From Deltaproteobacteria bacterium (lineage in GTDB: Bacteria > Desulfobacterota > WTBG01 > CAIYCZ01 > CAIRTM01), in NCBI GenBank assembly GCA_024276465.1, contig JAJRXD010000098.1:1-41756 (forward strand): DNA of 41,756 bases, read 5' to 3'. The notes beneath the pieces are model-generated. The model had not been told where the DNA came from and did not search any database. It was given only the letters and a program-made list of their open reading frames with translations. The position numbers and the translations under genes were made by a program. Below, in pieces: positions 1 through 8,128 of the stretch. Positions within the stretch are counted from its first letter, which is position 1; every line of letters starts with the position of its first letter.

Positions 1-2244
1 AAAACGCTCTTTCAGTCTCTGTTCGTAAAGATTTATTCGTTTTTCTTCACGTTCTATTTTATCATCAATATTGTCAATGATATCCTGATAATTATCTTCA
101 AGAACAGCTAATGGGCCGGTATTGGGATTTGTCAGGAAATCCAGTTCCTCTTTTAATGTTCCTGAAAAACCAAGTTTCAGATCAACTTCTCCTGTAAAGC
201 TTGCCGAGGTATCTGTAATTTTCACTACTAAACCTGATTCTGGAGTACCCGAAGCACCTGTAAGAGTGCTTTCTGTGGCATCCCATGTTGCAGTATGCCA
301 GTCACCACCCTTAATCCGTATTAAACTGCTGGAAGGACTTGACTGGTTGAAAGAAATTTCAAATGTGCCGGCTTCTGTAATACCGGCTATATAGCTATTG
401 TAGTCGATTTTGGAATTTGCGGATCTGCCGTTAAAGGAATCGGAAAAAAGCTCGGCAACCGCACCAATATCAGATGCAAGTGCAGCATCCAATACAGAAT
501 CATCAATTATAAGCTCACCTTCAGTTTCCGATCCGTCATCAACATCAGTATAAATACCAATCTGCATGAGGTTTATATAAGTATCATAGCCATTCCTGAA
601 TCCAAGAGGGGTGGTAGAGACAATCGTGTTAAGCCTGTTTTTAATATTATCAACAGCATAGTTTCCAAGCAGAACCCCAGCCACATTTGTATTGGTATTA
701 TAAGCAGTCTGTTCCCTGACGTAATTGCGAACTTCATTGAACACATTAACAAAATCTTTAATTTTGTCCTTAACTGCTGATGTGTCTGTGTCTACAGTAA
801 CTGTAGCTGTTCCTGTTGAATTAAGATATAAACTGACTCCGGTTATTATGTCACTTATTGTGTTTGATGACCTTTGAATATACTGGTTGCCCGAAGGGTA
901 TCCATCAATTTTTGTCATTGCATTCTGGGCTGATTGTGTTTCAGTGAAACCGCCTCCAACGCCAGCGCCACTTCCGCTGAAATTGTCAAAGTCATGCTCT
1001 ATGCTTTCTATTTTGTAGGCAACCCCGGTTTCGTCTCCTGTTAACACCAGATGATAGGCTGTTGATAGTCCTGACCCATCATTGACAATGCTTGCTTTTA
1101 CACCCGGGTTTTGTGCATCATTGTTTATCAGGCTAACAAGCCCTGTAAGCGTTGTTCCCCCACTGACTGTTATGTTTGTCTGCTGTCCGTTGAATATATA
1201 TGAAAAAGTTTTATCACCACCAGCGCTGGTGGTAACAGCAGTTGTGTCTTCATCAGAAAATCCTGCGTGATACTCTTTTTCTGTTTTTGCAAGGCCCTCA
1301 TCCTGAGGTGCCTGAAGATCAGGATTCCATACATCAATGCTGAATGTATCACCACCCTGAACTGTCCCGGCACTAAACTGCATGGTTAACCCTTGAAAAA
1401 CATCAACCGCACTTGTGGAGGTTATGGATGCAGTACCGCTGTTTCCCTCCCCATCTGTCCAGTTTACATCAAAATCATTGGTGCCAACAGTATATGTGCT
1501 GCTGCCTGAAACTGTAAACTGAAATGTTTTGTTGGTAGTTCCAAGATACTGACCGCCTGATGATACTGTAGAAGTTCCGCTCAAAGTTCCTTCAACAGTA
1601 TCAATTCTGTCTCCAACTCCGGTCATGGTGAAATTAACGCTTGTAGTGTTTGTTCCAATCGATATTCTGTTAGATGACCCTCCGGTATTTGCAGTAAGCA
1701 CGAGGCGATACTTATTGCTGCCGGATCCATCATTAATAACTTCTGCCGTAACATAGCTTGATTCGCTGTTTATCTCACTTGCAATTCCGTCTAAAGTATA
1801 GTCGCCGGCATTGATTGTTATTGTCTCTGTGTTTGTGCCAACTGTTATCTGGATAGTGTTTCCACTTGAAGCATAATTTGTTACATCACTGTCAGCCTTT
1901 CCATCTGATCCCAAACGGTGTTTAATATTAGTTCCAACTACAACAACATAAGAACCATTAAGAGCTGAACTTGAAGCAGAGGCTGTCAGAACATCAGAAT
2001 CGGATGTAGTTGCAGTTTTGACAAGGAACTCTGCTTTGGTATCTAAAGACTTAACCGTTGAATGGAGAGATGCCAGCTTTGTGTTCAGATCCTGAAATGC
2101 ACTGATTTTGTCAGTCCAGTCAGTTTTCCAGGTTTCATAGGGCTGGATATATCTTTTTTTCTCAACTTCGATAAGTGAATCTACTATCGTGGCAAGATCG
2201 ATTCCAGATCCCAAACCAGTAAATGTAATTGCAGATGATGACAT
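1..2244 (-). CDS. fliD: Flagellar filament cap protein FliD (hook-associated protein 2), C-terminus beyond the window
   Basis: FliD caps the growing flagellar filament and helps flagellin subunits fold at the tip. I translated the minus strand from the ATG at 2244. It begins MSSSAITFTGLGSGIDLATI, the classic FliD N-terminus with its GLGSGID motif, and stays open for 748 codons to the left edge. The middle is Ser/Thr/Gly-rich and beta-prone, as expected for the exposed domains. The last part in the window (from about residue 725) is a charged coiled-coil segment, DNIDDKIEREEKRINLYEQR, typical of the FliD C-terminal domain, so only a short tail should be missing. The protein is longer than many FliDs, because of its enlarged central domains. 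It lies downstream of the flagellin on the same strand but is separated from it by a strong terminator, so it probably has its own promoter. No clear Shine-Dalgarno sequence precedes the ATG. Confidence 0.93.
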   Translation of the reverse strand, partial: MSSSAITFTGLGSGIDLATIVDSLIEVEKKRYIQPYETWKTDWTDKISAFQDLNTKLASLHSTVKSLDTKAEFLVKTATTSDSDVLTASASSSALNGSYVVVVGTNIKHRLGSDGKADSDVTNYASSGNTIQITVGTNTETITINAGDYTLDGIASEINSESSYVTAEVINDGSGSNKYRLVLTANTGGSSNRISIGTNTTSVNFTMTGVGDRIDTVEGTLSGTSTVSSGGQYLGTTNKTFQFTVSGSSTYTVGTNDFDVNWTDGEGNSGTASITSTSAVDVFQGLTMQFSAGTVQGGDTFSIDVWNPDLQAPQDEGLAKTEKEYHAGFSDEDTTAVTTSAGGDKTFSYIFNGQQTNITVSGGTTLTGLVSLINNDAQNPGVKASIVNDGSGLSTAYHLVLTGDETGVAYKIESIEHDFDNFSGSGAGVGGGFTETQSAQNAMTKIDGYPSGNQYIQRSSNTISDIITGVSLYLNSTGTATVTVDTDTSAVKDKIKDFVNVFNEVRNYVREQTAYNTNTNVAGVLLGNYAVDNIKNRLNTIVSTTPLGFRNGYDTYINLMQIGIYTDVDDGSETEGELIIDDSVLDAALASDIGAVAELFSDSFNGRSANSKIDYNSYIAGITEAGTFEISFNQSSPSSSLIRIKGGDWHTATWDATESTLTGASGTPESGLVVKITDTSASFTGEVDLKLGFSGTLKEELDFLTNPNTGPLAVLEDNYQDIIDNIDDKIEREEKRINLYEQRLKERF

Positions 2245-2302
2245 GAGTATCTTAGTTCTAATAAATATCTGATATATAATTTAGTAATTACTGGAAGAAT
2301 AT

Positions 2303-2318
2303 GCAAATTTGGAACCAA
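2303..2318 (-). promoter_or_regulatory. Candidate sigma54 (-24/-12) promoter for fliD
   Basis: On the minus strand the sequence reads TTGGTTCCAAATTTGCAT. It has GG, exactly ten bases, then GC, with a perfect TTGCA -12 element but only partial agreement in the CAC part of the -24 box. A start about 12 bases downstream would give a leader of roughly 45 nt. Sigma54 control of fliD is common in polar flagellates. The motif is short and was found by eye. Confidence 0.42.
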
Positions 2319-2370
2319 AAGTTATATTTAATTATATAAGGATTATCAAGAAGTTGGTGACTGTGTTAAT

Positions 2371-2414
2371 ATTTAAAAAAATATGGCAGGGAAAATTTTT
2401 CTTTCCCTGCCATA
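2371..2414 (-). terminator. Rho-independent terminator of the flagellin gene
   Basis: Just after the flagellin stop there is a perfect 12-bp inverted repeat (ATGGCAGGGAAA at 2383-2394 pairs with 2402-2413) with a 7-nt loop. In the minus-strand direction a run of T residues follows (2374-2380). This is the clearest intrinsic terminator in the window, and it insulates fliD from flagellin transcription. Confidence 0.9.
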
Positions 2415-2430
2415 CTGATAATGGAAAAGA

Positions 2431-3282
2431 TTACCCACCAATCAGTGTAAGGGCCATCTGTGGCAGGGTGTTTGCCTGGGCAAGCATTGCAATTGCTGCC
2501 TGGGATTTGATCTGGTTGTTCGTAAAATTTGTCATTTCAAGTGCAACATCAACATCCCTGATGCGTGATTCGGAAGCCTGGAGGTTTTCCGCCTGAATAG
2601 AAAGCTGAGAAATTGTGTTGGAAAGCCTGTTGCTGTAGGCACCAAGGTTTGCACGAATTGTATCTTTGGACTGAATGGCAGTGGTTATTGTTGTCAATGC
2701 AGTCTGAGCACTTGACTGGGATGAAATGCTGAGAGAATTTATGCCAAGAGAAGAAGCTGTAGCACTACTTATATTAATATAGTAGTAATCCTCAGCCAAC
2801 AGGTTTGTTGGGCCAAAGTGAATTTTCATACCACTTGATGAGCCAGAAGTTGCGGTGATACTTCCGTTGAGAAGCTGAACCCCGTTGAATCTTGTTGCCT
2901 CTGCAATTCGTGATATCTCACTGCGCATGGTAACAAACTCATTATTCATTATTGTTCTCTGAACAGACGTATAGGTGCCTGTTGCAGACTGCTCTGCCAG
3001 CTCTTTCATTCTTATCAGTTTCTCATCGATAACTGACAAGGCACCGTCTGCTGTCTGTATCATGCTCTGGGCATCGGCAGCATTTCTGACTCCCTGATTC
3101 AGTGCAGCTATTTCAGCTCGCATAAGTTCACTTACTGCCAGTCCGGCTGCGTCATCGGCAGAAGAGTTGATTCTCATACCAGATGAAAGCCTTGTTGTGG
3201 ATTTATAAAGGGCATCGTAAGATACGCCGAAGTTTCTGGCCGCAGTCATGGCCATTAGGTTGTGATTAATTACTAAGGGCAT
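2431..3282 (-). CDS. fliC: Flagellin
   Basis: This is the structural subunit of the flagellar filament, exported through the flagellar type III apparatus. At 283 residues it is a short flagellin: the conserved D0/D1 helices are complete and the variable surface domain is reduced to about 60 residues (roughly 140-200). The N-terminal D0/D1 part contains LSSGMRINSSADDAAGLAVS and continues to a TRFNGVQLLNG motif. The C-terminal part contains RIRDVDVALEMTNFTNNQI and ends in a hydrophobic QANTLPQMALTLIGG-type tail. A strong Shine-Dalgarno AAGGAGG (3290-3296) precedes the ATG. The gene is monocistronic, with a sigma28-like promoter, a long leader with CsrA-like sites and its own terminator. Only one flagellin gene is present in the window. 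The flaG gene is divergent upstream. Confidence 0.96.
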   Translation of the reverse strand: MPLVINHNLMAMTAARNFGVSYDALYKSTTRLSSGMRINSSADDAAGLAVSELMRAEIAALNQGVRNAADAQSMIQTADGALSVIDEKLIRMKELAEQSATGTYTSVQRTIMNNEFVTMRSEISRIAEATRFNGVQLLNGSITATSGSSSGMKIHFGPTNLLAEDYYYINISSATASSLGINSLSISSQSSAQTALTTITTAIQSKDTIRANLGAYSNRLSNTISQLSIQAENLQASESRIRDVDVALEMTNFTNNQIKSQAAIAMLAQANTLPQMALTLIGG

Positions 3283-3289
3283 GGTTAAT

Positions 3290-3354
3290 CCTCCTTGATT
3301 TTGTTTTTCCTGCTTAAAACATTTAAGTTCAAATGTTTTTTTGGCATCCTTGCC
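3290..3354 (-). promoter_or_regulatory. Flagellin 5' leader with candidate CsrA-binding sites
   Basis: In the transcribed (minus) direction, 3343-3354 reads GGCAAGGATGCC. This is a 4-bp stem with an AGGA loop, and its core CAAGGATG matches the CsrA SELEX core CARGGAUG. A second GGA lies in the Shine-Dalgarno (CAAGGAGGAT, 3288-3297) and a third in AGCAGGAA between them (around 3305-3313). Another inverted repeat, AACATTT/AAATGTT, lies at about 3316-3335. A hairpin site plus a site over the ribosome-binding sequence is the arrangement known from the Bacillus hag leader under CsrA-FliW. Neither csrA nor fliW is in this window, so regulation is inferred. Confidence 0.55.
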
Positions 3355-3445
3355 TTTTTGGGGTATTGTTTAGTGCGAAGTTATTTTGCTGGTTTTATTT
3401 TTATACCTCCTTTCTTAATTAAAATTAATTAATTATTTATTAGAC

Positions 3446-3472
3446 ATATCGACAGGCATGTAAAAAATCTTA
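3446..3472 (-). promoter_or_regulatory. Candidate sigma28 (FliA) promoter of the flagellin gene
   Basis: The minus strand reads TAAGATTT, then exactly 11 bases, then GTCGATAT. Each half matches 6 of 8 positions of the FliA consensus TAAAGTTT-N11-GCCGATAA. It predicts a leader of about 155 nt carrying the CsrA-like hairpin. A second purine-rich AAAGGAGGT sequence, with no start codon after it, lies in the leader at about 3407-3415. Confidence 0.62.
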
Positions 3473-3497
3473 AATATAATTTTATGCTTAGACAACA

Positions 3498-3514
3498 GGG
3501 TACAAAAAGTGCTT
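3498..3514 (+). promoter_or_regulatory. Weak candidate sigma54 promoter for flaG
   Basis: GGGTACAAAAAGTGCTT has GG, ten bases, then GC, and shares its GTGCTT -12 end with the better site before the PilZ gene. The -24 box is a poor match. It would leave a leader of about 150 nt. The rest of the 3.28-3.67 kb divergent intergenic region holds no convincing coding sequence. Confidence 0.25.
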
Positions 3515-3674
3515 GAGTTATTTTTGCTTACTGTCGAAAAGATAAGCGGAGATAAAAGACAGATAAAATCCTTTTTTTAGAAAATTACAGTGTGTCAGAA
3601 ATAGCACTGACAGAATATCAGGAAACATTAACTCATTAAGTTTTCTCCATGCTTCACAATAAGGGGTAAAAAAA

Positions 3675-4055
3675 ATGGAGACAGTAAATATAAATTTAAA
3701 CAAGTTAGATTTTGAAGTCGATACTGTCCGGTCAAAAAAGGTTAACAGTAATGGCTTACAAGCGAGTACCAAAAACGATAAAGCAGCTAAAGCTGATACC
3801 GATAATGCAATAAACAGAAAAAACAACCTGGACAACAAAGAAATACACAACATTGAAACAAGCCTGAATAAGTTTCTTAAATCAATTCAAACAGACCTTC
3901 AGGTTGAAATTCATAAAGAAACCAAAACAGCTGTTTTCAAAATCGTAAAAAGAGATGATAAATCTGTAATAAGCGAAGTTCCGCCCAGTAAACTGTTAGA
4001 TATTGAAGTCAGGATTAGAGAAATGGTTGGCTCTCTTTTTGATACCAATGTTTAA
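3675..4055 (+). CDS. flaG: FlaG family flagellar protein
   Basis: FlaG proteins are small, poorly understood flagellar accessory proteins usually encoded beside flagellin or fliD; in some bacteria they affect filament length. This one has 126 residues. The N-terminal half is polar and probably disordered. The C-terminal half (about 60-126) has the family pattern: a helix (NKFLKSIQTDLQVEIHKETK), a strand, VIKR-like KIVKRDDKSVISEVPPSKLL, and a final helix ending in REMVGSLFD. The ATG follows AAGGGG at good distance. It is divergent from the flagellin and next to fliD, which supports the assignment. An inverted repeat with a T tract follows the stop. Confidence 0.85.
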   Translation: METVNINLNKLDFEVDTVRSKKVNSNGLQASTKNDKAAKADTDNAINRKNNLDNKEIHNIETSLNKFLKSIQTDLQVEIHKETKTAVFKIVKRDDKSVISEVPPSKLLDIEVRIREMVGSLFDTNV

Positions 4056-4066
4056 TTTTCAAACCC

Positions 4067-4098
4067 CTTCTTATCACTTTACTCAAAGAAGTTTTTTT
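4067..4098 (+). terminator. Weak intrinsic terminator after flaG
   Basis: CTTCTT (4067-4072) pairs with AAGAAG (4086-4091), followed directly by seven T residues. The stem is short and AT-rich, so it is only a candidate. The remaining gap to the PilZ gene (4099-4357) holds a sigma54-like site and no ORF that looks real. Confidence 0.4.
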
Positions 4099-4289
4099 GC
4101 CATAATTTCCTTCAGTTGTTAAAAAATTCCTGAAAATTCTTTTTTAAATCAATCAACAGACCGAAGTAAATACAGGTGTGTCAAAATTTTATCTGTTCAA
4201 GGCAGGGCCTGCAGCAGTGCTTTGGCAGGACTTAAATTAAACAATATGTTTTTTCAGTATCTTACCGTTGATTGTTTATTGTCTTATCT

Positions 4290-4306
4290 TAGGCACAATT
4301 TGTGCT
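4290..4306 (+). promoter_or_regulatory. Candidate sigma54 promoter for the PilZ gene
   Basis: TAGGCACAATTTGTGCT contains GGCAC and the exact GG-N10-GC spacing, with GTGC in place of TTGC at -12. The same bases also form a near-perfect palindrome GCACAA-T-TTGTGC (4293-4305), so a repressor site is an alternative reading. The predicted start is about 40 nt before the TTG start codon. Confidence 0.5.
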
Positions 4307-4357
4307 TTATACTTCTATTACAGGAATTGAAATGTTAAAAAAAAGGAATAAAATATT

Positions 4358-5203
4358 TTGAGTTTTTTAGATTATTTCAAAAAAGATCAGCACATTGACT
4401 TTGAGATCGTTACAGATGGTATAGAAAGAAAATATTCATCAATAGTCGATGAAATTTCCGAAACAGCTATAATAATTCGAATTACAGAAGATGACTTTAA
4501 TATTAAACAGTTTAAACCCGGCTCAAAAGGTGTTGTGTCTGGAAAAAGAAAGGAATTGCAATTCAGCCTGGATGTTGAAATAGTGACTGTAAAAAAACCT
4601 TCCTGTATTGAACTGAAACGCATTCCCTCAAGATCATATCTCAGAGTAAATGCTTTTATCATTATGGAATATAAAAAAATAACTGATAAGAGTGAATTTG
4701 AAAAAAGAAAAAAATACATACTGAACATGAGTTCTGACTGTGAAGATTATCTTTTTTCTTCAACACATCAGGGCTCTGAAGAAATTGAACCAGCGTCAAG
4801 TATTCCTTCTGAAATGTTAAGTGAAATTCACAGCATTCATAGAAAGCTTGATTATATTATAAAACTTTTAGGCAAATCTGATGAGGAAAATATTTTCAAC
4901 AGAGATCTTGTGGATGTTAATCTCAGCGGTTCCGGTATTAAATTTAAATGCATGGATGAGCTTCAACCAGGCGATTGTCTTGACATTAAACTTGTACTGC
5001 CCGTATCTTCACGTATCATAATTGAGTTGATTGGTGAAATTGTAAGAACAGTCCGTTTGTCTGAACAGGATGAGCCTTCTGTTGATAACAGGTATGAATC
5101 AGCTGTCAAGTTTGCTGTTATTAATGAGGATGACCGTGAGTTTATAATCAGATATGTTTTCAGACGTCAGAGGGAACTGCTCAGAGCAGAAGAAAGCACT
5201 TAA
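4358..5203 (+). CDS. PilZ-domain c-di-GMP receptor with a split PilZ domain (YcgR-like)
   Basis: This is a likely c-di-GMP effector for motility control. It is 281 residues long and starts with TTG (4358); the nearby upstream ATG at 4332 is out of frame and hits a stop. GGA at 4345-4347 is the likely ribosome site. Residues 1-85 form a beta-rich N-terminal domain of the YcgR type. The PilZ signature pieces are both present: RSYLR (92-96, the RxxxR loop) and NLSGSG (188-193, the (D/N)xSxxG motif). They are about 90 residues apart because of an inserted, mostly helical stretch (about 110-178), where a continuous PilZ domain needs only a few tens. Its position beside flagellar genes and the sigma54-like site upstream suggest a flagellar brake role, but that is inference. 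Confidence 0.82.
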   Translation: MSFLDYFKKDQHIDFEIVTDGIERKYSSIVDEISETAIIIRITEDDFNIKQFKPGSKGVVSGKRKELQFSLDVEIVTVKKPSCIELKRIPSRSYLRVNAFIIMEYKKITDKSEFEKRKKYILNMSSDCEDYLFSSTHQGSEEIEPASSIPSEMLSEIHSIHRKLDYIIKLLGKSDEENIFNRDLVDVNLSGSGIKFKCMDELQPGDCLDIKLVLPVSSRIIIELIGEIVRTVRLSEQDEPSVDNRYESAVKFAVINEDDREFIIRYVFRRQRELLRAEEST

Positions 5204-5228
5204 AACTCTTGCTGTAACGCCTGTTTCA

Positions 5229-5903
5229 TTATCTCTGTGACTGTGAGCCCTGATTTTGCAAGGCACGATTTACCAGTGCCTTGCTGTTATTTAATAATTC
5301 CCTGAAATCAGCATCTGACAAACCAGCACCCCTTGCAACCAGTTGAGCTTTATTGATTGAAATCAAATCCTCCGGTGCGTGGGCATCGGTATTAAGAACC
5401 AGTCCGGCCCCGTATTTTTTAGCTGATTTAACCACATGCCCGTTGCTGAGACAATGGCCTTTCCTGGATGTGATTTCGAGGAAAATCCCGTTTTTAGCTG
5501 CAAGTTTTACATCATTATCGCTGATAATGCCAGGATGTGCAAGGATGTCGACATCAGAGGCAAGTGCACTTCTGTTAGTGCCATTCATTACAGGCTCTGC
5601 TATTGTTTCGCCATGAACAACAATTAAAGCTGCGCCCATTTTCCTGGATTCTGCTGCAAGAGACTGAATGTCTTCAGGATCAATATGGGTCAGTTCAATC
5701 CCCGGAACAGCTATAATATCTTTTCTTTCATTAATTTTATTGCATGCCTTAATAATCCTGGGGATTATAAAATCGAAATTAGATATATCAGCATGATCTG
5801 TAATTGCAATTGCCCTGTAACCACTAACTTCAGCCCTTCTGACCAGTTCTGCTGGAAGCAGTTCTCCGTCACTGAATAGAGAATGGGTATGTAAATCTAT
5901 CAT
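5229..5903 (-). CDS. PHP-domain metal-dependent phosphoesterase
   Basis: PHP proteins hydrolyse phosphoesters using a cluster of metal ions. This one has 224 residues and all PHP motifs: IDLHTHSLFSDG at the start (HxH and the SDG motif), AITDHAD (about 34-40), GIELTHID, VVHGE, ILAHPG and LNTDAHAPED near the end. The histidines and aspartates expected to bind metals are intact. The substrate cannot be told from sequence; histidinol-phosphate phosphatase (HisK-like) and PolX-like PHP enzymes share these motifs. It lies 14 nt downstream of miaB on the same strand and is probably cotranscribed with it. Confidence 0.85.
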   Translation of the reverse strand: MIDLHTHSLFSDGELLPAELVRRAEVSGYRAIAITDHADISNFDFIIPRIIKACNKINERKDIIAVPGIELTHIDPEDIQSLAAESRKMGAALIVVHGETIAEPVMNGTNRSALASDVDILAHPGIISDNDVKLAAKNGIFLEITSRKGHCLSNGHVVKSAKKYGAGLVLNTDAHAPEDLISINKAQLVARGAGLSDADFRELLNNSKALVNRALQNQGSQSQR

Positions 5904-5917
5904 TTCTCTGTTTCCCG

Positions 5918-7249
5918 TTAAATTAATACTCCGTTTAAAGAGTGAACATTTGCTTTTTCAATCTTAACAGGTACTGTTTTCCCAATCAGATCAACAGGGC
6001 CTTTGCAGTTGACAACCTTATTAGAAGATGTCCTGCCAGCTATGCTGTTATTGCCCTTTTTGCTTGGATATTCAAACAAAACAGAAAGAGTTTTTTTGAC
6101 AAGTTTTTGATTGTTTTTAATGCTTATGGCATTTTGTATTTTGTTAATGAGACTGAGCCTTTCCAGCTTGGTCTTATAGGGTATTTTGCCGGAAAGCTTT
6201 GAAGCTGCAGTGTCAGGTCTGTCAGTATAATGAAACACGAAAAGATCATCAAAACATGTTTTTTCTATCACAGAAACAGTTTCGTTGAAATCTTTTTCTG
6301 ATTCTCCAGGGAAACCAACAATAATGTCTGAGGTTATGGCTGCCTCAGGATCAGCATGCCTGAAAAGGTCAATTCTTTTCATATATGTTTCAATAGTGTA
6401 TCCCCTGTTCATTTTTTTTAATATCCTGTTTGAACCTGACTGCAGGGGCAAATGAATATGGGAGGCTAACTTCTCAATGTTTTTAAAACACGTTATAAGT
6501 TCATCTGAAAGGTCCTTTGGATGTGAAGTTGTAAAACGTATTCTTTCCAACCCCCTGATTCCGTTCAGATCCTGAAGAAGTTCAGGAAAAGTTGTCATGG
6601 GCATAAGGGTTTTACCGTATGAGTTAACATTCTGACCTAATAGTGTCACTTCCCTTATTCCGCAGTCAACTAAATTTTTTATCTCTTCTTTTATCTCTGA
6701 TGGCCTGCGGCTCCATTCACGTCCTCTTACATACGGGACAATGCAGTATGAACAATAGTTGTTGCACCCCTGCATTATCGTTACAAAGGCAGTTACGCCA
6801 GATGTTTGAGGAGAGCAGGGACGCAAAGGATACATATCCTCCGGCATATTCATTTCCGTATCAACGTTTCTTTCTCCTGCTTCAGCTCTTTTTAATATCC
6901 CGGGAAGTCTTGCCAGTGATCTTGTGCCGAACACAAAATTAATATATGGAAAGCGTTTCAGCAGTTTTGTTCCTTCCTGTTGTGCAACACATCCGCCAAC
7001 TCCAAGAATGACGTCAGGCCTTTTTTTTTTCATTTTTTTTATTCTGCCCAGTTCACTGTAGAGCTTGTCTTCAGCCTTTTTTCGCACACTGCAAGTGTTT
7101 AGAATAATAACAGAAGCATCATCGTAGGATAATGCAGGACAGTACCCGTGAGGTTCCAGGATTTTTAAAATACGCCCGGAATCATATTCATTCATCTGGC
7201 AACCGAATGTCTTGATATGGACTGAAAGGGAAGGGGGGCTGCTGTTCAT
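5918..7249 (-). CDS. miaB: tRNA-2-methylthio-N6-dimethylallyladenosine synthase MiaB
   Basis: MiaB is a radical-SAM methylthiotransferase that adds the 2-methylthio group to i6A37 of tRNAs reading UNN codons. The 443-residue protein has the usual three parts. The N-terminal UPF0004 domain has cluster-binding Cys17, Cys53 and Cys87. The radical SAM core has the CNNYCSYC motif (Cys162, Cys166, Cys169). The C-terminal TRAM domain (from about 375) binds RNA. The length is normal for the family. The related RimO and MtaB are less likely, because the spacing and motifs (FGCQMNEYDS, PYVRGRE) follow MiaB. It starts 8 nt after the cyclic-nucleotide-domain gene, so the two are likely in one operon. Confidence 0.95.
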   Translation of the reverse strand: MNSSPPSLSVHIKTFGCQMNEYDSGRILKILEPHGYCPALSYDDASVIILNTCSVRKKAEDKLYSELGRIKKMKKKRPDVILGVGGCVAQQEGTKLLKRFPYINFVFGTRSLARLPGILKRAEAGERNVDTEMNMPEDMYPLRPCSPQTSGVTAFVTIMQGCNNYCSYCIVPYVRGREWSRRPSEIKEEIKNLVDCGIREVTLLGQNVNSYGKTLMPMTTFPELLQDLNGIRGLERIRFTTSHPKDLSDELITCFKNIEKLASHIHLPLQSGSNRILKKMNRGYTIETYMKRIDLFRHADPEAAITSDIIVGFPGESEKDFNETVSVIEKTCFDDLFVFHYTDRPDTAASKLSGKIPYKTKLERLSLINKIQNAISIKNNQKLVKKTLSVLFEYPSKKGNNSIAGRTSSNKVVNCKGPVDLIGKTVPVKIEKANVHSLNGVLI

Positions 7250-7257
7250 TATAATGT

Positions 7258-8004
7258 TTACAACAGGTCAGCAGGATATTTTGTTGACAGCTTTTTATTA
7301 GCTTCGAAAAGGCGTTGAGCTAAGGTATCAATTATTTTTTTTGCCAGTTTTGGATATGCTTCAAGGATTGACTGGAGATTATCACTGCTGAAAACCTGAA
7401 CAACACTCTTGCCTATGGAACTGACAGTGGCACTTCTTTTTTCGCGCAAAATCGCGCTCATTTCACCAAAGTACTCCCCGGGTTTAGTTATAGTACCAAT
7501 TTCCCTGCCTTTGATTGTAACCCTGAGACCATGCTGTGATTTTAAAAGCCTGAAAATATCACTCCCCTCAGAGCCTTCCTCGATTATTTTTTCTCCATCC
7601 TGATAAATTCTGTCATTCAAATCAACAATATTTTCAAGTGGTATGTTTTCTTCAGCAATCTGTGTGGTTTGCTCAAGTTGTCTCATTAACGAAGCAAGTA
7701 TCTGCTGTATAAGCTGCGGGCGGTCATATATGATATCCTTGATCATATTAGTATGATAAGATGCTACCCTCGAGGTCGTAATGGAGGTTGCACACGTTGT
7801 ATAAGACCGGTTCAGATAGAAATTTTCAATTCCGAACACGTCCCCGTCTTTAAGAACTCTGATGCTTTTATTGTTTTGCAAAATTTCAACATTGCCTTTT
7901 AATATTACAAAAAAACGATCGTTCAGTGAACCTTCGGCAACAATTGTTTCCCGTGGCTTAAATTCTTTTATGATCACGTCCTGAATGGTTTGATCTGTGT
8001 TCAT
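7258..8004 (-). CDS. Protein with two cyclic-nucleotide-binding (CRP-like) domains, no DNA-binding domain
   Basis: There are two tandem cNMP-binding domains and nothing else recognisable. The first (about residues 10-100 from the chosen start) has FxPRETIVAEGSLNDRFFVILKG but lacks the phosphate-binding-cassette arginine (FGIENFYLNRSYTTC), so it is probably degenerate. The second (about 130-235) has the full cassette FGEMSAILREKRSATV, with the Glu and Arg that normally contact the nucleotide. No helix-turn-helix follows. I chose the ATG at 8004 because the first domain begins there. In-frame starts exist at 8040 (ATG) and 8091 (TTG), and none has a good ribosome site. It heads the miaB-PHP operon. 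The role is unknown; a sensor or regulatory subunit is possible. Confidence 0.8.
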   Translation of the reverse strand: MNTDQTIQDVIIKEFKPRETIVAEGSLNDRFFVILKGNVEILQNNKSIRVLKDGDVFGIENFYLNRSYTTCATSITTSRVASYHTNMIKDIIYDRPQLIQQILASLMRQLEQTTQIAEENIPLENIVDLNDRIYQDGEKIIEEGSEGSDIFRLLKSQHGLRVTIKGREIGTITKPGEYFGEMSAILREKRSATVSSIGKSVVQVFSSDNLQSILEAYPKLAKKIIDTLAQRLFEANKKLSTKYPADLL

Positions 8005-8128
8005 GAAAAACCCGAGTTTGATTTGCAATGGATTATTCATCCATAATATATTTTTTAATATTAATTTCAAGCAAAAAAGAAGGTCTGACAATATTATAAA
8101 AATTACAGAAAAAGGGGCAGAGCGTGTT

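Noticed and set aside
3498-3560. Sigma28 promoter for flaG around GTCGAAAA (3533-3540)
   Set aside because: The -10-like box matches 6 of 8, but at the right spacing the -35 matches only 4 of 8, no better than expected in such AT-rich DNA.
3518-3853. Hydrophobic minus-strand ORF opposite flaG
   Set aside because: It is antisense to the well-supported flaG gene and shows no start signal or protein-like conservation; its hydrophobicity comes from reading A-rich lysine/asparagine codons backwards.
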